Shown here one piece after another: positions 8,620 to 18,191 of a DNA stretch of 64,000 bases (within the stretch, counting starts at the first letter, position 1; every line of letters starts with the position of its first letter). Source of the DNA: Terrisporobacter mayombei (GTDB lineage Bacteria; Bacillota; Clostridia; Peptostreptococcales; Peptostreptococcaceae). The translations under genes and the position numbers were made by a program. The notes below the pieces were generated by a model. It was not told where the DNA came from and did not search any database. It saw only the letters and a list, made by a program, of their open reading frames with translations. Location: the NCBI RefSeq assembly GCF_020748465.1, contig NZ_JAHZMP010000002.1, forward strand, positions 496,001-560,000. The letters run 5' to 3'.

Positions 8620-9198
8620 ATGAGAAGGGGTTTTGTAGAAAGAAATACGTTGGAAACAAAGGTAAAGGTGAAAATAAATCTTGATGGTAGTGGAAAAGCG
8701 GAGATAGATACAGGAATAGGATTTTTAGATCATATGCTAACTCTTTTTACTTTTCACAGTAACTTTGATTTGATTGTGAAATGTAGTGGGGATTTGCAGG
8801 TGGATGATCATCACACTATTGAAGATTTAGGAATTTGTTTAGGGCAATCATTTAAAGATGCTATTGGAGAAAAAGTAGGAATTAAAAGATATTCAACTGT
8901 ATATATACCCATGGATGAATCTTTGGCTTATACAAGTTTAGATATAAGTAATAGACCTTATTTAGTTTTTAATGTGGATTTTCAAAGTGAAAGAATAGGC
9001 AATATGTCTACTCAAATGTTTAAAGAATTTTTTAGAGCTTTTGTAAATGAAAGTAGAATAACTCTTCATATAAACCTTCTTTATGGAGAAAATGATCACC
9101 ATAAAATTGAATCAGTATTTAAATCTTTTGCAAGGGCTTTAAAAGAAGGATGTGAAGTTGTATCTGGTGATATTTCTTCTTCGAAAGGAGTTTTATAA
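8620..9198 (+). CDS. hisB: Imidazoleglycerol-phosphate dehydratase HisB
   Basis: A 192-residue monofunctional dehydratase without the phosphatase domain found in enterobacterial HisB. The manganese-binding His/Glu motifs are intact: [28 protein letters not shown] and [18 protein letters not shown]. It starts after a GGAGG box 8 bases past hisC. Its stop shares a base with the hisH start (TAATG). Because histidinol phosphatase is not fused here, that step must come from a gene elsewhere. Confidence 0.95.
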   Translation: MRRGFVERNTLETKVKVKINLDGSGKAEIDTGIGFLDHMLTLFTFHSNFDLIVKCSGDLQVDDHHTIEDLGICLGQSFKDAIGEKVGIKRYSTVYIPMDESLAYTSLDISNRPYLVFNVDFQSERIGNMSTQMFKEFFRAFVNESRITLHINLLYGENDHHKIESVFKSFARALKEGCEVVSGDISSSKGVL

Positions 9199-9806
9199 TG
9201 AATATAATAGTTGACTATGGTCTAGGTAATTTAGGTTCAGTTAGCAGAGGTTTTGCTAGAGCAGGAATTGAAACGAAAATATCTAGAGATATAAATGAAA
9301 TAAAAAATGCAGATTCTCTTATTCTTCCTGGTGTGGGAGCTTATAGAGATGCCATAAATGCATTAAATGATTTAGAATTAGTTCAGCCCATTAAAGACTT
9401 TGTAAAAAGTGGAAAATATATGATAGGTATTTGTTTAGGTATGCAGTTACTTTATGAAAAAAGTTATGAGTATGGAGAGCATGAAGGCTTAGGCTTAATT
9501 GAAGGAGAAGTAGATTATCTTGATATTGACTTGAAAGTTCCTCATATGGGTTGGAATAATTTAAAATTTGAAAAAAGTGATGATGAAATACTTAAATATA
9601 TAAATGAAGATTCTTATGTTTACTTTGTACACTCTTATTTTGTAAATTCTTCAAATAAAGAATTAATAGCATTTGCAGAGTATGAAAAAAAGATTCCAGG
9701 AATAGTTAGAAAAGAAAATGTTTATGGTCTTCAATTTCATCCAGAAAAAAGTGGTGAACTGGGGGAACACATATTAAAGGCTTATAAGGAGTTGATTATT
9801 AGATGA
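9198..9806 (+). CDS. hisH: Imidazole glycerol phosphate synthase, glutaminase subunit HisH
   Basis: A 202-residue class I glutamine amidotransferase that feeds ammonia to HisF. The nucleophile Cys lies in GICLGMQLL near residue 80, and the catalytic His and Glu are in GLQFHPEKSG near residue 185. It overlaps hisB by one base and hisA by four, so translation is coupled. Length is normal for the family. Confidence 0.95.
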   Translation: MNIIVDYGLGNLGSVSRGFARAGIETKISRDINEIKNADSLILPGVGAYRDAINALNDLELVQPIKDFVKSGKYMIGICLGMQLLYEKSYEYGEHEGLGLIEGEVDYLDIDLKVPHMGWNNLKFEKSDDEILKYINEDSYVYFVHSYFVNSSNKELIAFAEYEKKIPGIVRKENVYGLQFHPEKSGELGEHILKAYKELIIR

Positions 9807-10513
9807 TAATTTTTCCTGCTATAGATATAAAAGATAATAAATGTGTAAGGCTTTTGCAAGGTGATTTCAACAAAGTAAATATTTATGGTGATGATCCAAG
9901 TCAAATGGCTAAAAAATGGGAAGAAAAAGGAGCTGAATTTATTCATATTGTTTCTCTAAATGGAGCAAGGGGAGAAGGGAATGTAAATGACGAAAGCATA
10001 AAAAAAATACTACAAAGTGTAAATATTCCCATACAAATTGGTGGAGGAATTAGAGACGAAAAAAGAATAAAAGATCTTTTAGTTATGGATGTTAATAGGG
10101 TAATAATCGGTAGCATGGCAGTAAAAAATAAAGAGCTATTGAAAGATTTGGTAAAAAAATACAAAGAAAAAATTGTAGTATCAATAGATGCTAAAAATGG
10201 AAAAGTTGCCATTGAAGGGTGGGAAGAAGTAAGTAGTTTGGACTCAATTGAGCTATGTAAGGAATTAGAAGAAATAGGTGTGAAAACCATAGTTTATACG
10301 GATATTTCAAAAGATGGAATGATGTTTGGACCAAACTTTAATATATATGAAAAACTATCTAAAGAAACAAGTTTAGATATTATAGCCTCTGGTGGAGTTA
10401 CGACTTTAGAAGATGTGAAAAAATTAAATCTAATGAATTTATATGGAGCTATAATAGGCAAATCTCTTTATGAAAATAAAATAGAACTGAAGGAGGCTTT
10501 AAGCTTATGTTAA
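9803..10513 (+). CDS. hisA: ProFAR isomerase HisA
   Basis: A 236-residue beta-barrel isomerase that opens the ribose ring of ProFAR. The catalytic Asp is in [14 protein letters not shown] at the start, and the second half repeats the phosphate-binding pattern ([25 protein letters not shown]). It overlaps hisH by ATGA and hisF by seven bases, which suggests coupled translation. Confidence 0.95.
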   Translation: MIIFPAIDIKDNKCVRLLQGDFNKVNIYGDDPSQMAKKWEEKGAEFIHIVSLNGARGEGNVNDESIKKILQSVNIPIQIGGGIRDEKRIKDLLVMDVNRVIIGSMAVKNKELLKDLVKKYKEKIVVSIDAKNGKVAIEGWEEVSSLDSIELCKELEEIGVKTIVYTDISKDGMMFGPNFNIYEKLSKETSLDIIASGGVTTLEDVKKLNLMNLYGAIIGKSLYENKIELKEALSLC

Positions 10514-11265
10514 CAAAAAGAATCATACCATGTCTTGATGTTAGAAATGGAAGAGTAGTTAAGGGGAAAAAATTTGAAGATATAAAAGATATAGACTCTC
10601 CAGAAGTTCTAGGAAAATATTATAGCGATAGTGGAGCCGATGAGCTTGTATTTTACGATATAACGGCTTCAAATGAAGAGAGAAAGACTTCACTAGAGTT
10701 TGTTTCAAAAGTTGCTGAAAACTTATCCATACCCTTTTGTGTAGGTGGCGGTGTTTCATCCATAGATGATTTTACTAATATACTTAGAAAAGGAGCAGAC
10801 AAGGTATCTGTAAACTCATCTGCTGTTAGAAATCCAAACCTTATAAAAGAAGCTGCAGAGAAATTTGGAAATCAATGCGTAGTTTTATCCATGGATGTAA
10901 AGAAAAATGATAAAGGTTCTTGGGATGTGTATATAAAAGGTGGAAGAGAAAAAACTGATTTGGATGCTATTGAATGGGCAAAAAAAGGAGTAAATTTGGG
11001 AGTTGGAGAAATAGTTGTAAATAGCATAGACGAGGACGGAATGAAAAATGGCTATGATATAGAATTATTATCAAAAATAACAGAAGCAGTAAATGTTCCA
11101 GTCATAGCCTCTGGAGGCGCAGGAAAATTACAAGACTTTTGTTTAGCAACAAAGAAAGCCAACTGTGATGGAGTACTGGCTGCATCAGTATTTCACTTTG
11201 GAGAAATAAAAATTAAGGACTTGAAAGAATACATGAAAAAACAAGGAATAGAAGTGAGACTTTGA
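10507..11265 (+). CDS. hisF: Imidazole glycerol phosphate synthase, cyclase subunit HisF
   Basis: A 252-residue beta-barrel cyclase that uses ammonia from HisH to make IGP and AICAR. The N-terminal [16 protein letters not shown] holds the catalytic Asp, and the second catalytic Asp lies in [10 protein letters not shown] near residue 130. [12 protein letters not shown] is the late phosphate-binding loop. It starts inside the end of hisA after an AGGAGG box, and hisIE follows at a 16-base gap. Confidence 0.95.
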   Translation: MLTKRIIPCLDVRNGRVVKGKKFEDIKDIDSPEVLGKYYSDSGADELVFYDITASNEERKTSLEFVSKVAENLSIPFCVGGGVSSIDDFTNILRKGADKVSVNSSAVRNPNLIKEAAEKFGNQCVVLSMDVKKNDKGSWDVYIKGGREKTDLDAIEWAKKGVNLGVGEIVVNSIDEDGMKNGYDIELLSKITEAVNVPVIASGGAGKLQDFCLATKKANCDGVLAASVFHFGEIKIKDLKEYMKKQGIEVRL

Positions 11266-11281
11266 ATTAGGAGATGAAGTA

Positions 11282-11944
11282 ATGAGAGACAGTTTGATTG
11301 AAAAAAATATAAAAAAAGAAATTGACTTAAATCTTATAAATGCTTTAAAATTTGATGAAAAAGGTTTAATTCCAGTAGTTGTGCAAGATGTTGATACTAA
11401 AGAAGTATTAATGCTTGCATATATGAACAAAGAATCTATGAAAAAAACTCTAACTGATAAAAAAGCCACTTATTTTAGTAGAAGTAGAGAAGAGCTTTGG
11501 ACAAAGGGAGAAACTTCAGGAAATAACCAACAGGTAGTAGGATTTTATTATGACTGCGACAAGGATAGCATACTTTTAATGGTTAAGCAAAAAGGAGTAG
11601 CCTGTCATACGGGAAATCATTCTTGCTTCTTTAATGAAATTTTTTCTGACGAAGAAGTTTTAAAAAGTGAATTAATACAAAGATTATATAAATTAATAAA
11701 AGAGAGAAAAAATAATCCTAAAGAAGGCTCTTATACAAATTATTTATTTGACAAAGGTTTAGATAAAATACTTAAAAAAGTGGGAGAAGAAAGTACAGAA
11801 GTTATTATTGGTGCAAAAAATGAAAATAAAGATGAAATAATTTATGAAATAAGTGATTTAGTTTATCATATTATAGTATTAATGGTAAATTCAAATGTAA
11901 CAATTGAAGATATAAAGGATGAATTACAAGGAAGAGAGCATTAA
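11282..11944 (+). CDS. hisI: Bifunctional PRA-CH/PRA-PH HisIE
   Basis: A 220-residue fusion that catalyses the second and third steps of the pathway. Residues 25-115 are the cyclohydrolase domain with its zinc-binding CHTGNHSCF segment; the C-terminal 90 residues are the pyrophosphohydrolase domain with [14 protein letters not shown]. It is the last gene of the operon and is followed by a long terminator hairpin. Confidence 0.95.
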   Translation: MRDSLIEKNIKKEIDLNLINALKFDEKGLIPVVVQDVDTKEVLMLAYMNKESMKKTLTDKKATYFSRSREELWTKGETSGNNQQVVGFYYDCDKDSILLMVKQKGVACHTGNHSCFFNEIFSDEEVLKSELIQRLYKLIKERKNNPKEGSYTNYLFDKGLDKILKKVGEESTEVIIGAKNENKDEIIYEISDLVYHIIVLMVNSNVTIEDIKDELQGREH

Positions 11945-11953
11945 GAAAAAAGG

Positions 11954-11996
11954 AAGTAAGCACACAAATATGCAATATTATGTGTGCTTACTTTTG
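11954..11996 (+). terminator. his operon terminator
   Basis: AAGTAAGCACACA pairs with TGTGTGCTTACTT, followed by a short T run. Confidence 0.85.
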
Positions 11997-12017
11997 TTAC
12001 TTATGTTGTTTTAATTA

Positions 12018-12164
12018 TTATTTGCAATTAGAACAATCGCTGCATTGATCGTTTACATTAACTTTGTCTGTCATTTTGTCAGCTTTTCTGTCTGTCATTT
12101 TGTCTTCCATTTTGTTGTTCTTTTGGTCAACCATTTTACTTTTTTCGTTTGATTTTTTAGCCAT
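12018..12164 (-). CDS. Small Lys-rich protein with CxxCxxC tail, 48 aa
   Basis: This 48-residue ORF on the minus strand is easily missed. It has a near-perfect ribosome binding site (AAAGGAGG, about 7 bases before ATG) and codes a highly charged protein. The middle is repetitive (KMEDKMTDRKADKMTDK), and the end is CSDCSNCK, a three-cysteine cluster suited to metal or Fe-S binding. It lies convergent to the his operon and divergent from the deacetylase gene. Function unknown; the internal DKMTD repeat suggests it grew by duplication. Confidence 0.72.
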   Translation of the reverse strand: MAKKSNEKSKMVDQKNNKMEDKMTDRKADKMTDKVNVNDQCSDCSNCK

Positions 12165-12325
12165 TTTGAAACCTCCTTTATTTATTAATTTCAATTATAG
12201 GTTATACAATATAGGAAATAATATTCGCAAAAAAAACAAACAAAAAATGGTATTACAAAATAGATGTAACAATTTTGATTCCATTTTTCTATTGACTTCC
12301 ACCATTATATTGGCAGACAATAGTA

Positions 12326-12355
12326 TTGACGCTGTAGTATTGTTTGGATTAGAAT
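12326..12355 (+). promoter_or_regulatory. Candidate promoter of the deacetylase-prsA unit
   Basis: TTGACG and TAGAAT are 18 bases apart and would start transcription about 55 bases before the deacetylase ATG. Confidence 0.45.
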
Positions 12356-12416
12356 TTATGAAAAAATGTAGTAATTTGTATTGTAAAAAATGGAAGAAAT
12401 TTGGGGGATTTTGAAA

Positions 12417-13313
12417 ATGAAAAAAGAAGATTTAACATTTAAAGAAAAGTCAAAAGAAAAAATTTTGAAAACAATAAAACACGTTTTAAATTATATTAGG
12501 CATAATAAAAATAAAACAAAAGTTATAGCAGGTGTTGTTGCTATTGTTATATGTGTAGGTGTAGTTTCTATTGTCAAATTAAACAGTAAAGAAGTATTAG
12601 CCTGTGCCAAGAGCAGAAATATTATGCTTGAAGGAGAAACAATAACAGATATTGCACTAAGCGGCTCAAGGGAGATAGAAAAAGGTCCATCTAAAAGTTA
12701 TGGAAAAGTAGTATATCTTACGATTGATGATGGTCCATCAGAATATACAGATGAAATAATTAAAATACTAAATAAAAACAATGTAAAAGCAACATTTTTT
12801 ATGATTAATTCAAATATGCAAGCTTATCCAGAGCAAGTAAAAAATATAGTCAAAAATGAAAACACAGCAGGATTTCACAGCGTAAGTCATGATATACACA
12901 AATTATATACATCACCAACAGCAGCGAAAAATGAATTTGATACTAATCAAAAAACATTTAAGGAAATAACAGGAGAAACGTCAAAGGTTATTAGACTTCC
13001 TTTTGGTAGTAAACCATACACACCAAGAAGTTCATACAATGCTCTTATGGATGCTGGATACAAGTTATGGGATTGGACACTTGATACAGAAGATTGGAGA
13101 TCAACTTCTCCACAAATAATTCAATCTGTTATAAAGCATACAAGTGACACTGATGATGCAGTTTTATTAATGCATGAAAGAAAGCAAACTGTAGCAGTGT
13201 TAGATGAAATGATTCAGCACTTCAAAAAAGAAGGATTTGAAATATTACCAATAAAACAAAGTGATGAACAAAGAAATTATTGGAATGGTAAATTATTTAA
13301 GACAGAGAAATAG
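12417..13313 (+). CDS. Membrane-anchored polysaccharide deacetylase (CE4)
   Basis: A 298-residue NodB-homology enzyme, probably an N-acetylglucosamine deacetylase acting on peptidoglycan outside the cell. An N-terminal membrane anchor (about residues 33-53) is followed by the CE4 domain. The metal-binding Asp pair is in YLTIDDGPSEYT, the His motif in GFHSVSHDIH, and the catalytic-arm Arg in RLPFGS. The late LLMH motif is also present. A GGGGGA box at 12403-12408 points to the ATG at 12417 rather than an upstream ATG at 12390. It lies just ahead of a PrsA-like foldase, so both may serve the cell envelope. Known relatives confer lysozyme resistance; here that is inference. Confidence 0.85.
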   Translation: MKKEDLTFKEKSKEKILKTIKHVLNYIRHNKNKTKVIAGVVAIVICVGVVSIVKLNSKEVLACAKSRNIMLEGETITDIALSGSREIEKGPSKSYGKVVYLTIDDGPSEYTDEIIKILNKNNVKATFFMINSNMQAYPEQVKNIVKNENTAGFHSVSHDIHKLYTSPTAAKNEFDTNQKTFKEITGETSKVIRLPFGSKPYTPRSSYNALMDAGYKLWDWTLDTEDWRSTSPQIIQSVIKHTSDTDDAVLLMHERKQTVAVLDEMIQHFKKEGFEILPIKQSDEQRNYWNGKLFKTEK

Positions 13314-13326
13314 TGGAGGTAAAAAA

Positions 13327-14259
13327 TTGAAAAAAATAGTTCTTATGGGATTAACAATTTTAATCTCTATAAATATGGTAGCATGCGGGAATAAAACTGT
13401 AGCAAAAATTAACGATGTAAATGTAAGTAAAGAAGAATATAAAAAGACAGAAGAATTTTTATATGCAACAGGATATATAGAAAAAGAAGACAAAAATAGT
13501 GATGAAATAAATAATGATGTATTATCATTTATTATAGATAATGAAGTAGCTTATCAAGATGCACAAAAGAAAAACATTAAAGTAGAAGATAGTGAAGTAA
13601 ATGAAAAGTTTGAACAATTAAAACAAACCCTAGAAACAAATAATGTTTACAAAGAAAAATTAGAAGCAGCTGGTGTTACAGAAGACTTTTTAAAGGAAGA
13701 AATAAAAAAAGACTTAACTGTAGCAAAATACAAAGAGAACTTTATAAAAGATATTAATGTTTCTGATAAGGAAATGGAAGCTTACTACAATAATCATAAA
13801 GATCAATTTAATATTGAAGAAGTAAAAGCAAGTCAAATTTTAATATCTACTTTAGATAAAGATAATAAAGAAGTTAGCAAAGAGGAAAAAGAAAAACTAA
13901 AAGAAAAGGCACAAAGTGTTTTAGATAAGGTAAAAAACAATGAAGACTTTGCTAATCTAGCAAAAGAATATTCTGATGACAAAAATTCAGGAAAAGATGG
14001 TGGAGATTTAGGATACTTTGCTAAGAGTGATAAAAATATTGAATTTACTAAAGAAGTATTTAAATTAGATACAAACCAAGTATCAAACCTTATTGAAACA
14101 CCTTATGGATATCACATTGTAAAAGTAACTGATAAGAGGACTGTTACAAAATCATTAGAAGATAGTAAAGATGATATAAAAGCTAGAATATTAAATGAAA
14201 AATATACAAAGCATATAGACTCATTATATAAAAACGGAAAAATAACAATCACTGAATAA
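13327..14259 (+). CDS. prsA: PrsA-like peptidylprolyl isomerase lipoprotein
   Basis: A 310-residue extracellular foldase. The signal peptide ends in a lipobox (NMVAC, Cys at residue 20), so it should be lipid-anchored on the outer face of the membrane. A SurA-like N-terminal helical region follows, then a parvulin domain from about residue 165 (EVKASQILIST through TPYGYHIVKVTDKR). The start is a TTG 6 bases after GGAGGT; the longer frame running back into the deacetylase gene has no ribosome binding site and would lose the signal peptide. PrsA proteins help secreted proteins fold. Confidence 0.9.
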   Translation: MKKIVLMGLTILISINMVACGNKTVAKINDVNVSKEEYKKTEEFLYATGYIEKEDKNSDEINNDVLSFIIDNEVAYQDAQKKNIKVEDSEVNEKFEQLKQTLETNNVYKEKLEAAGVTEDFLKEEIKKDLTVAKYKENFIKDINVSDKEMEAYYNNHKDQFNIEEVKASQILISTLDKDNKEVSKEEKEKLKEKAQSVLDKVKNNEDFANLAKEYSDDKNSGKDGGDLGYFAKSDKNIEFTKEVFKLDTNQVSNLIETPYGYHIVKVTDKRTVTKSLEDSKDDIKARILNEKYTKHIDSLYKNGKITITE

Positions 14260-14275
14260 GTGATTGTTATTTTTA
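14240..14275 (+). terminator. Intrinsic terminator overlapping the prsA stop
   Basis: AAATAACAATCACT pairs with AGTGATTGTTATTT, and the stop codon lies in the loop. Confidence 0.85.
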
Positions 14276-14395
14276 TATGATAAATATTGTTTTAAATTTT
14301 AAGAAAATTGGAATAATTTATAATATCTTAGGTTAATTGGTATTAATTGGTGATACAATAAGATAATATAATATTAATCATAGGAGGAGTAATAT

Positions 14396-14974
14396 ATGTA
14401 TCCAACAAGAGAAGAAGCATGGAATATACTAAGGGAGTATAACGAAGATGAGCATTTAATTAATCATGCCCTTGCAGTAGAAGGTGTTATGAGACACTTT
14501 GCTAATCTTTACAATGAAGATCCTGAAAAATGGGGAATTGTAGGACTATTACATGACCTAGATTATGAAAAATATCCAGATTACCATTGTAAAAAAGTAA
14601 TAGAAATAATGAGAGAAAAAGATTTAGACGAAGAGTTAATACGCTCTGTTGTTAGCCATGGATATGGTCTAGTTTGTGATGTAAAGCCAGAGAGTAACAT
14701 GGAGAAGGTATTATATACAATTGATGAGCTGACAGGTCTTATAAACGCTACAGCCATTATGAGACCATCAAAGAGTGTATTAGATTTAGGTGTAAAATCA
14801 GTTAAGAAAAAATTTAAATCTAGTGGGTTTGCTGCAGGTGTAAATAGAGAAGTTATAAAAAACGGATGTGAGATGTTAGATAAACCTTTAGAAGAAGTTA
14901 TAGAAGAAGCAATAGAAGGAATGAAATCAGTGGCTAAAGAAATAGGACTTGTAGGAGAAGCTGTTAATTCATAA
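14396..14974 (+). CDS. HD-domain hydrolase (HDIG type)
   Basis: A 192-residue metal-dependent phosphohydrolase-fold protein. The motif His lies in LINHALAVEGV, the HD pair in LLHDLDYEKYPDYH, and later conserved residues in SHGYG and a TIDELTGLI segment. Proteins of this type act on nucleotides or phosphate esters in the cytoplasm; the substrate is unknown. It starts after TAGGAGGAG and has its own terminator. Confidence 0.82.
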   Translation: MYPTREEAWNILREYNEDEHLINHALAVEGVMRHFANLYNEDPEKWGIVGLLHDLDYEKYPDYHCKKVIEIMREKDLDEELIRSVVSHGYGLVCDVKPESNMEKVLYTIDELTGLINATAIMRPSKSVLDLGVKSVKKKFKSSGFAAGVNREVIKNGCEMLDKPLEEVIEEAIEGMKSVAKEIGLVGEAVNS

Positions 14975-14978
14975 TAAA

Positions 14979-15009
14979 AAAGTATAAGCGTTAAGCTTAT
15001 ACTTTTTTT
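14979..15009. terminator. Bidirectional terminator
   Basis: AAGTATAAGC pairs with GCTTATACTT, with a T run on the plus side and an A run on the other, between convergent genes. Confidence 0.85.
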
Positions 15010-15022
15010 GTTAAGTAAAGTT

Positions 15023-15991
15023 TTACTGATTTGAATTTATTTCATCCTCATTAGCTAATAACTTTTTCTCCAATGACATATTACATATAATTGTAAAAAT
15101 AGAACCAGCAACTATAAATAAAATTCCCACAATCATATTAATAGGAATGAATTCATTTATAAAAATAAAAGCTAAAATAGGAGAGAGAACAGGTTTAAAG
15201 AAAAATACTAAAGATGCAGTATTAGCTGAAGTTTCTTCCATGGCCTTAAAATAAGAAGCATATCCAAGACCTGTTACAAAAACATAAACATAAATTACAG
15301 ACAAAATATTACCCATATTATATCCAGTAAATAAAGGTACATTGGCAAAACTATCTAGGTTAAATGAAGTTAAAAGAGTTGAAACAGAAGGAATATGACC
15401 TATTAATATTAAAATAAGCATTTCTATACTTCCTAAAATAAAGCTAAAACAAGTTACAACCTCTCCCCCAAATTTACTCGCACTTTTCTTGCCTAAGACT
15501 CCATACAAAGCAAAGGTAATAGCAGCTAGAAGTGTTAAAGTTAACCCAATAGATGATAATTTAATTGATAAGGGATTAATTATAATTATTATACCTACAA
15601 TTTCTAGAATAAGGGATAGGATATTATGCGAGTGGATTTCTTCTTTTAAGAATATATAAGCAAATATCATTACGAAAACAGGGTTACAGCTAAAAATAAC
15701 TGCAACTACAGAAGCCTTAGTATAATTTACAGCAAGCTGATAAAAAATCATACTAACAACAACACACATAAAGCCTAATAATAGAAATTGTTTTATATCT
15801 TCTTTATTAACAGATTCTTCTTTTGATTTAAGTGATTTAATTGAAAAAGGCAATAATATTAACCCCCCAATAAAAAATCTTTCAAAAGTTAGCTGTATGG
15901 GATTAAAACTTTGAGAAATAGTTTTTAACATTATTTCCATAGAACTAAATAAAATTGTTGCTATAGCTATATATAAATAGCCCTTTTTCAT
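15023..15991 (-). CDS. EamA/DMT-family permease
   Basis: A 322-residue membrane protein with about ten hydrophobic helices in two similar halves, the layout of drug/metabolite transporters (EamA repeats). Typical segments are SFNPIQLTFERFFIGGLIL near the start and ASLVFFFKPVLSPILAF near residue 265. Such proteins export metabolites or amino acids; the substrate is unknown. A GGAGGTGG box fits the ATG at 15991; an upstream TTG overlaps that box and is rejected. Confidence 0.85.
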   Translation of the reverse strand: MKKGYLYIAIATILFSSMEIMLKTISQSFNPIQLTFERFFIGGLILLPFSIKSLKSKEESVNKEDIKQFLLLGFMCVVVSMIFYQLAVNYTKASVVAVIFSCNPVFVMIFAYIFLKEEIHSHNILSLILEIVGIIIIINPLSIKLSSIGLTLTLLAAITFALYGVLGKKSASKFGGEVVTCFSFILGSIEMLILILIGHIPSVSTLLTSFNLDSFANVPLFTGYNMGNILSVIYVYVFVTGLGYASYFKAMEETSANTASLVFFFKPVLSPILAFIFINEFIPINMIVGILFIVAGSIFTIICNMSLEKKLLANEDEINSNQ

Positions 15992-16170
15992 GTTAACCAC
16001 CTCCAATTATAAGAGTAGTACTTTAATAGTAAATATTCAACTGCGCATGAAGCCTACGTGTTAAATTATGGTTTGTGATTTCCTTTTATGATAGAATTGT
16101 CTAAATGATATAATTTGAAATGAAAAAATTCATATAATTATAACAGAAAATATCAAAGGGGGAGATGATT

Positions 16171-17511
16171 GTGTCTGATAATAATGTGAAAAGGCAAAAT
16201 GAAAGTAGGGATCTTTTTACCTCAAAAGCAGGATTTATATTAGCATGTATAGGTTCGGCTGTGGGAATGGGAAACATATGGATGTTTCCATATAGAGTTG
16301 GTCAATTTGGAGGGGCTGCTTTTTTAATACCTTATATTTTGTTTATAGTTTTACTAGGATGTACAGGACTTATGGGAGAGTTTGCTTTTGGTAGAATGAC
16401 TCAAAGTGGACCAATAGGCTCATTTAAAAAAGCATTAGAAACAAAAGATAAAAAAGGTGGAGGCATATTTGGTATTATACCAGTACTTGGTGCTTTTGGC
16501 ATAGCTGTTGGATATGCTGTTGTAGTAGGGTGGTTTATAAAATTTTTAGTAGGAAGTATTTCTGGAGAAGCTCTAAATGCTGTAGATTCAGGAGCATATT
16601 TTGGAGCTATTGCAGGACCTTTTGGAAGTGTAGTGTGGCACTTTTTAGCCTTACTTATTACAGCTTCAATTTTATTACTTGGTGTTTCAAATGGAATAGA
16701 AAAAGTAAATAAAATTATGATGCCAACATTTTATATTTTATTTTTAATACTTTTAGTAAGAGTTTTAATGTTAGATGGAGCAAAGGATGGAATAAATTAT
16801 TTATTTGTTCCAAAATGGGAGTATTTATCTCAACCAAAGACTTGGATTTATGCCCTAGGTCAAGCATTTTTCTCATTATCCATAGCGGGATCTGGAATGA
16901 TTGTGTATGGAAGTTATTTAAAAAGAGATATAGACATACCAAACTCAGCAAAGAATACAGTTATATTTGATACTTTAGCAGCTTTAACTGCAGGGCTTGT
17001 AATTATTCCAGCAGTATTTGCCTTTAATTTAGATCCAACTGCAGGGCCACCATTACTTTTTATAACACTGCCATCAGTATTTAAGTTAATGCCTTTTGGA
17101 AGGATATTTGCTATTGTATTTTTTATATCAGTTTTATTTGCATCTATAACATCTCTGATGAACCTACTAGAAGTACCAATTGAAGCAACACAAAGTAACT
17201 TAAAATTAAGTAGAAAAATATCTGTAATACTTGTTTGTTTCTTGGCATTTTTATTTGGATTATTTGTGGAAAATGGAGATGTACTAGGAAAATGGATGGA
17301 CTTTGTATCAATATACATAATACCACTTGGAGCATTTATAGCAGCAATAATGTTTTTCTGGGTAATTGGTATTGATAAGGCAAAATCAGAAATTGAAACA
17401 GGCGCTAAAAAGTTACTTGGATCTTGGTTTAATCCTATGGCCAAATATGTATATGTATTTTTAACGTTAATAGTATTTATTGCAGGAATACTACTTGGAG
17501 GAATAGGTTAA
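16171..17511 (+). CDS. Sodium-dependent neurotransmitter-symporter family (NSS) transporter
   Basis: A 446-residue inner-membrane Na+ symporter, probably for an amino acid or amine. The family signature is clear at the N-terminus: SKAGFILACIGSAVGMGNIW, with the unwound TM1 that binds Na+ and substrate. Eleven or so hydrophobic helices follow. AAAGGGGGAG at 16156-16164 touches an ATG at 16165 but is ideally spaced for the GTG at 16171. It stands alone, with no metabolic gene beside it to suggest a substrate. Confidence 0.9.
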   Translation: MSDNNVKRQNESRDLFTSKAGFILACIGSAVGMGNIWMFPYRVGQFGGAAFLIPYILFIVLLGCTGLMGEFAFGRMTQSGPIGSFKKALETKDKKGGGIFGIIPVLGAFGIAVGYAVVVGWFIKFLVGSISGEALNAVDSGAYFGAIAGPFGSVVWHFLALLITASILLLGVSNGIEKVNKIMMPTFYILFLILLVRVLMLDGAKDGINYLFVPKWEYLSQPKTWIYALGQAFFSLSIAGSGMIVYGSYLKRDIDIPNSAKNTVIFDTLAALTAGLVIIPAVFAFNLDPTAGPPLLFITLPSVFKLMPFGRIFAIVFFISVLFASITSLMNLLEVPIEATQSNLKLSRKISVILVCFLAFLFGLFVENGDVLGKWMDFVSIYIIPLGAFIAAIMFFWVIGIDKAKSEIETGAKKLLGSWFNPMAKYVYVFLTLIVFIAGILLGGIG

Positions 17512-17593
17512 TATAATTATCTAACAATATTGTAATGCAATAAATTATCAAAGTTTGTTACAATAAAATAAAAAGAGTTTTGGGAGGGTATAA

Positions 17594-17911
17594 ATGATAA
17601 TAACTACAACTAATAGCGTACCAGGAAAAGAAGTAAAAGAAGTTTTTGGATTGGTATCAGCAAGTACAGTTAGAACAAAAAATATAGGTAAAGATATAGG
17701 AGCTAGTTTTAAAACTTTAGTTGGAGGAGAAATAAAAGCTTACCACGAAATGATGGAAGAGGCTAGAAAAATTGCCATAGGAAGAATGGTAGAAAAAGCT
17801 GAAGGTATGGGAGCTAATGCTATTATAGGTATGCAATTAAGTACTTCTGCAGTTATGGCTGGTGCTAGTGAGGTAATTGCTTATGGTACAGCAGTTTTAA
17901 TAGAGGAGTAA
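17594..17911 (+). CDS. YbjQ/UPF0145 family protein
   Basis: A 105-residue member of the YbjQ (heavy-metal-binding-domain-like, DUF74) family. Conserved pieces include TTTNSVPGKEVKEVFGLV, a KTLVGGEIKAY segment and GANAIIGMQLSTS. These proteins form pentameric rings, but their function is not established. A GGGAGG box precedes the ATG. A small membrane protein gene follows at 20 bases, so the two may be co-transcribed. Confidence 0.9.
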   Translation: MIITTTNSVPGKEVKEVFGLVSASTVRTKNIGKDIGASFKTLVGGEIKAYHEMMEEARKIAIGRMVEKAEGMGANAIIGMQLSTSAVMAGASEVIAYGTAVLIEE

Positions 17912-17931
17912 TTCATAAGGGGAGCATATTG

Positions 17932-18072
17932 ATGAATATGATTATCTTTAGTATTTTTGTATTATTTTATGGAGCTATAATAATTGGTTCCATAATTCTA
18001 CTTATTATGAAAATTATTGAGAGACAAAAAGAGAAAAAAGAAGAAAATTTAGATAAATACGATAAATATTAA
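17932..18072 (+). CDS. Small membrane protein, 46 aa
   Basis: A short ORF with an AGGGGAG box 7 bases before its ATG. Residues 3-28 form one hydrophobic helix (IIFSIFVLFYGAIIIGSIIL core), and residues 29-46 are a charged, Lys/Glu-rich cytoplasmic tail. It follows the YbjQ gene by 20 bases and is followed by a terminator, consistent with a two-gene operon. The function is unknown; it may tether a partner to the membrane. Confidence 0.68.
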   Translation: MNMIIFSIFVLFYGAIIIGSIILLIMKIIERQKEKKEENLDKYDKY

Positions 18073-18078
18073 GACTTA

Positions 18079-18113
18079 TAGCATAAAAATTTACATTTTT
18101 ATGCTATTTTTTA
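18079..18113 (+). terminator. Intrinsic terminator
   Basis: TAGCATAAAAAT pairs with ATTTTTATGCTA, followed by T residues. Confidence 0.85.
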
Positions 18114-18191
18114 TGAAAATATTTGAATTAATTTGCTTTAAGTAATATTATATAATTAAAGAGGAAAATTATAAGCAAAGAGGGTAACTAA

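Noticed and set aside
12064-12414. A 116-aa plus-strand ORF
   Set aside because: It runs antisense through the small Cys-tailed gene and its ribosome binding site, has no RBS of its own, and encodes Phe/Leu/Ser-rich low-complexity sequence.
16714-17444. Long minus-strand ORFs inside the NSS transporter gene
   Set aside because: They are antisense shadows of a clear membrane transporter gene and have no ribosome binding sites.
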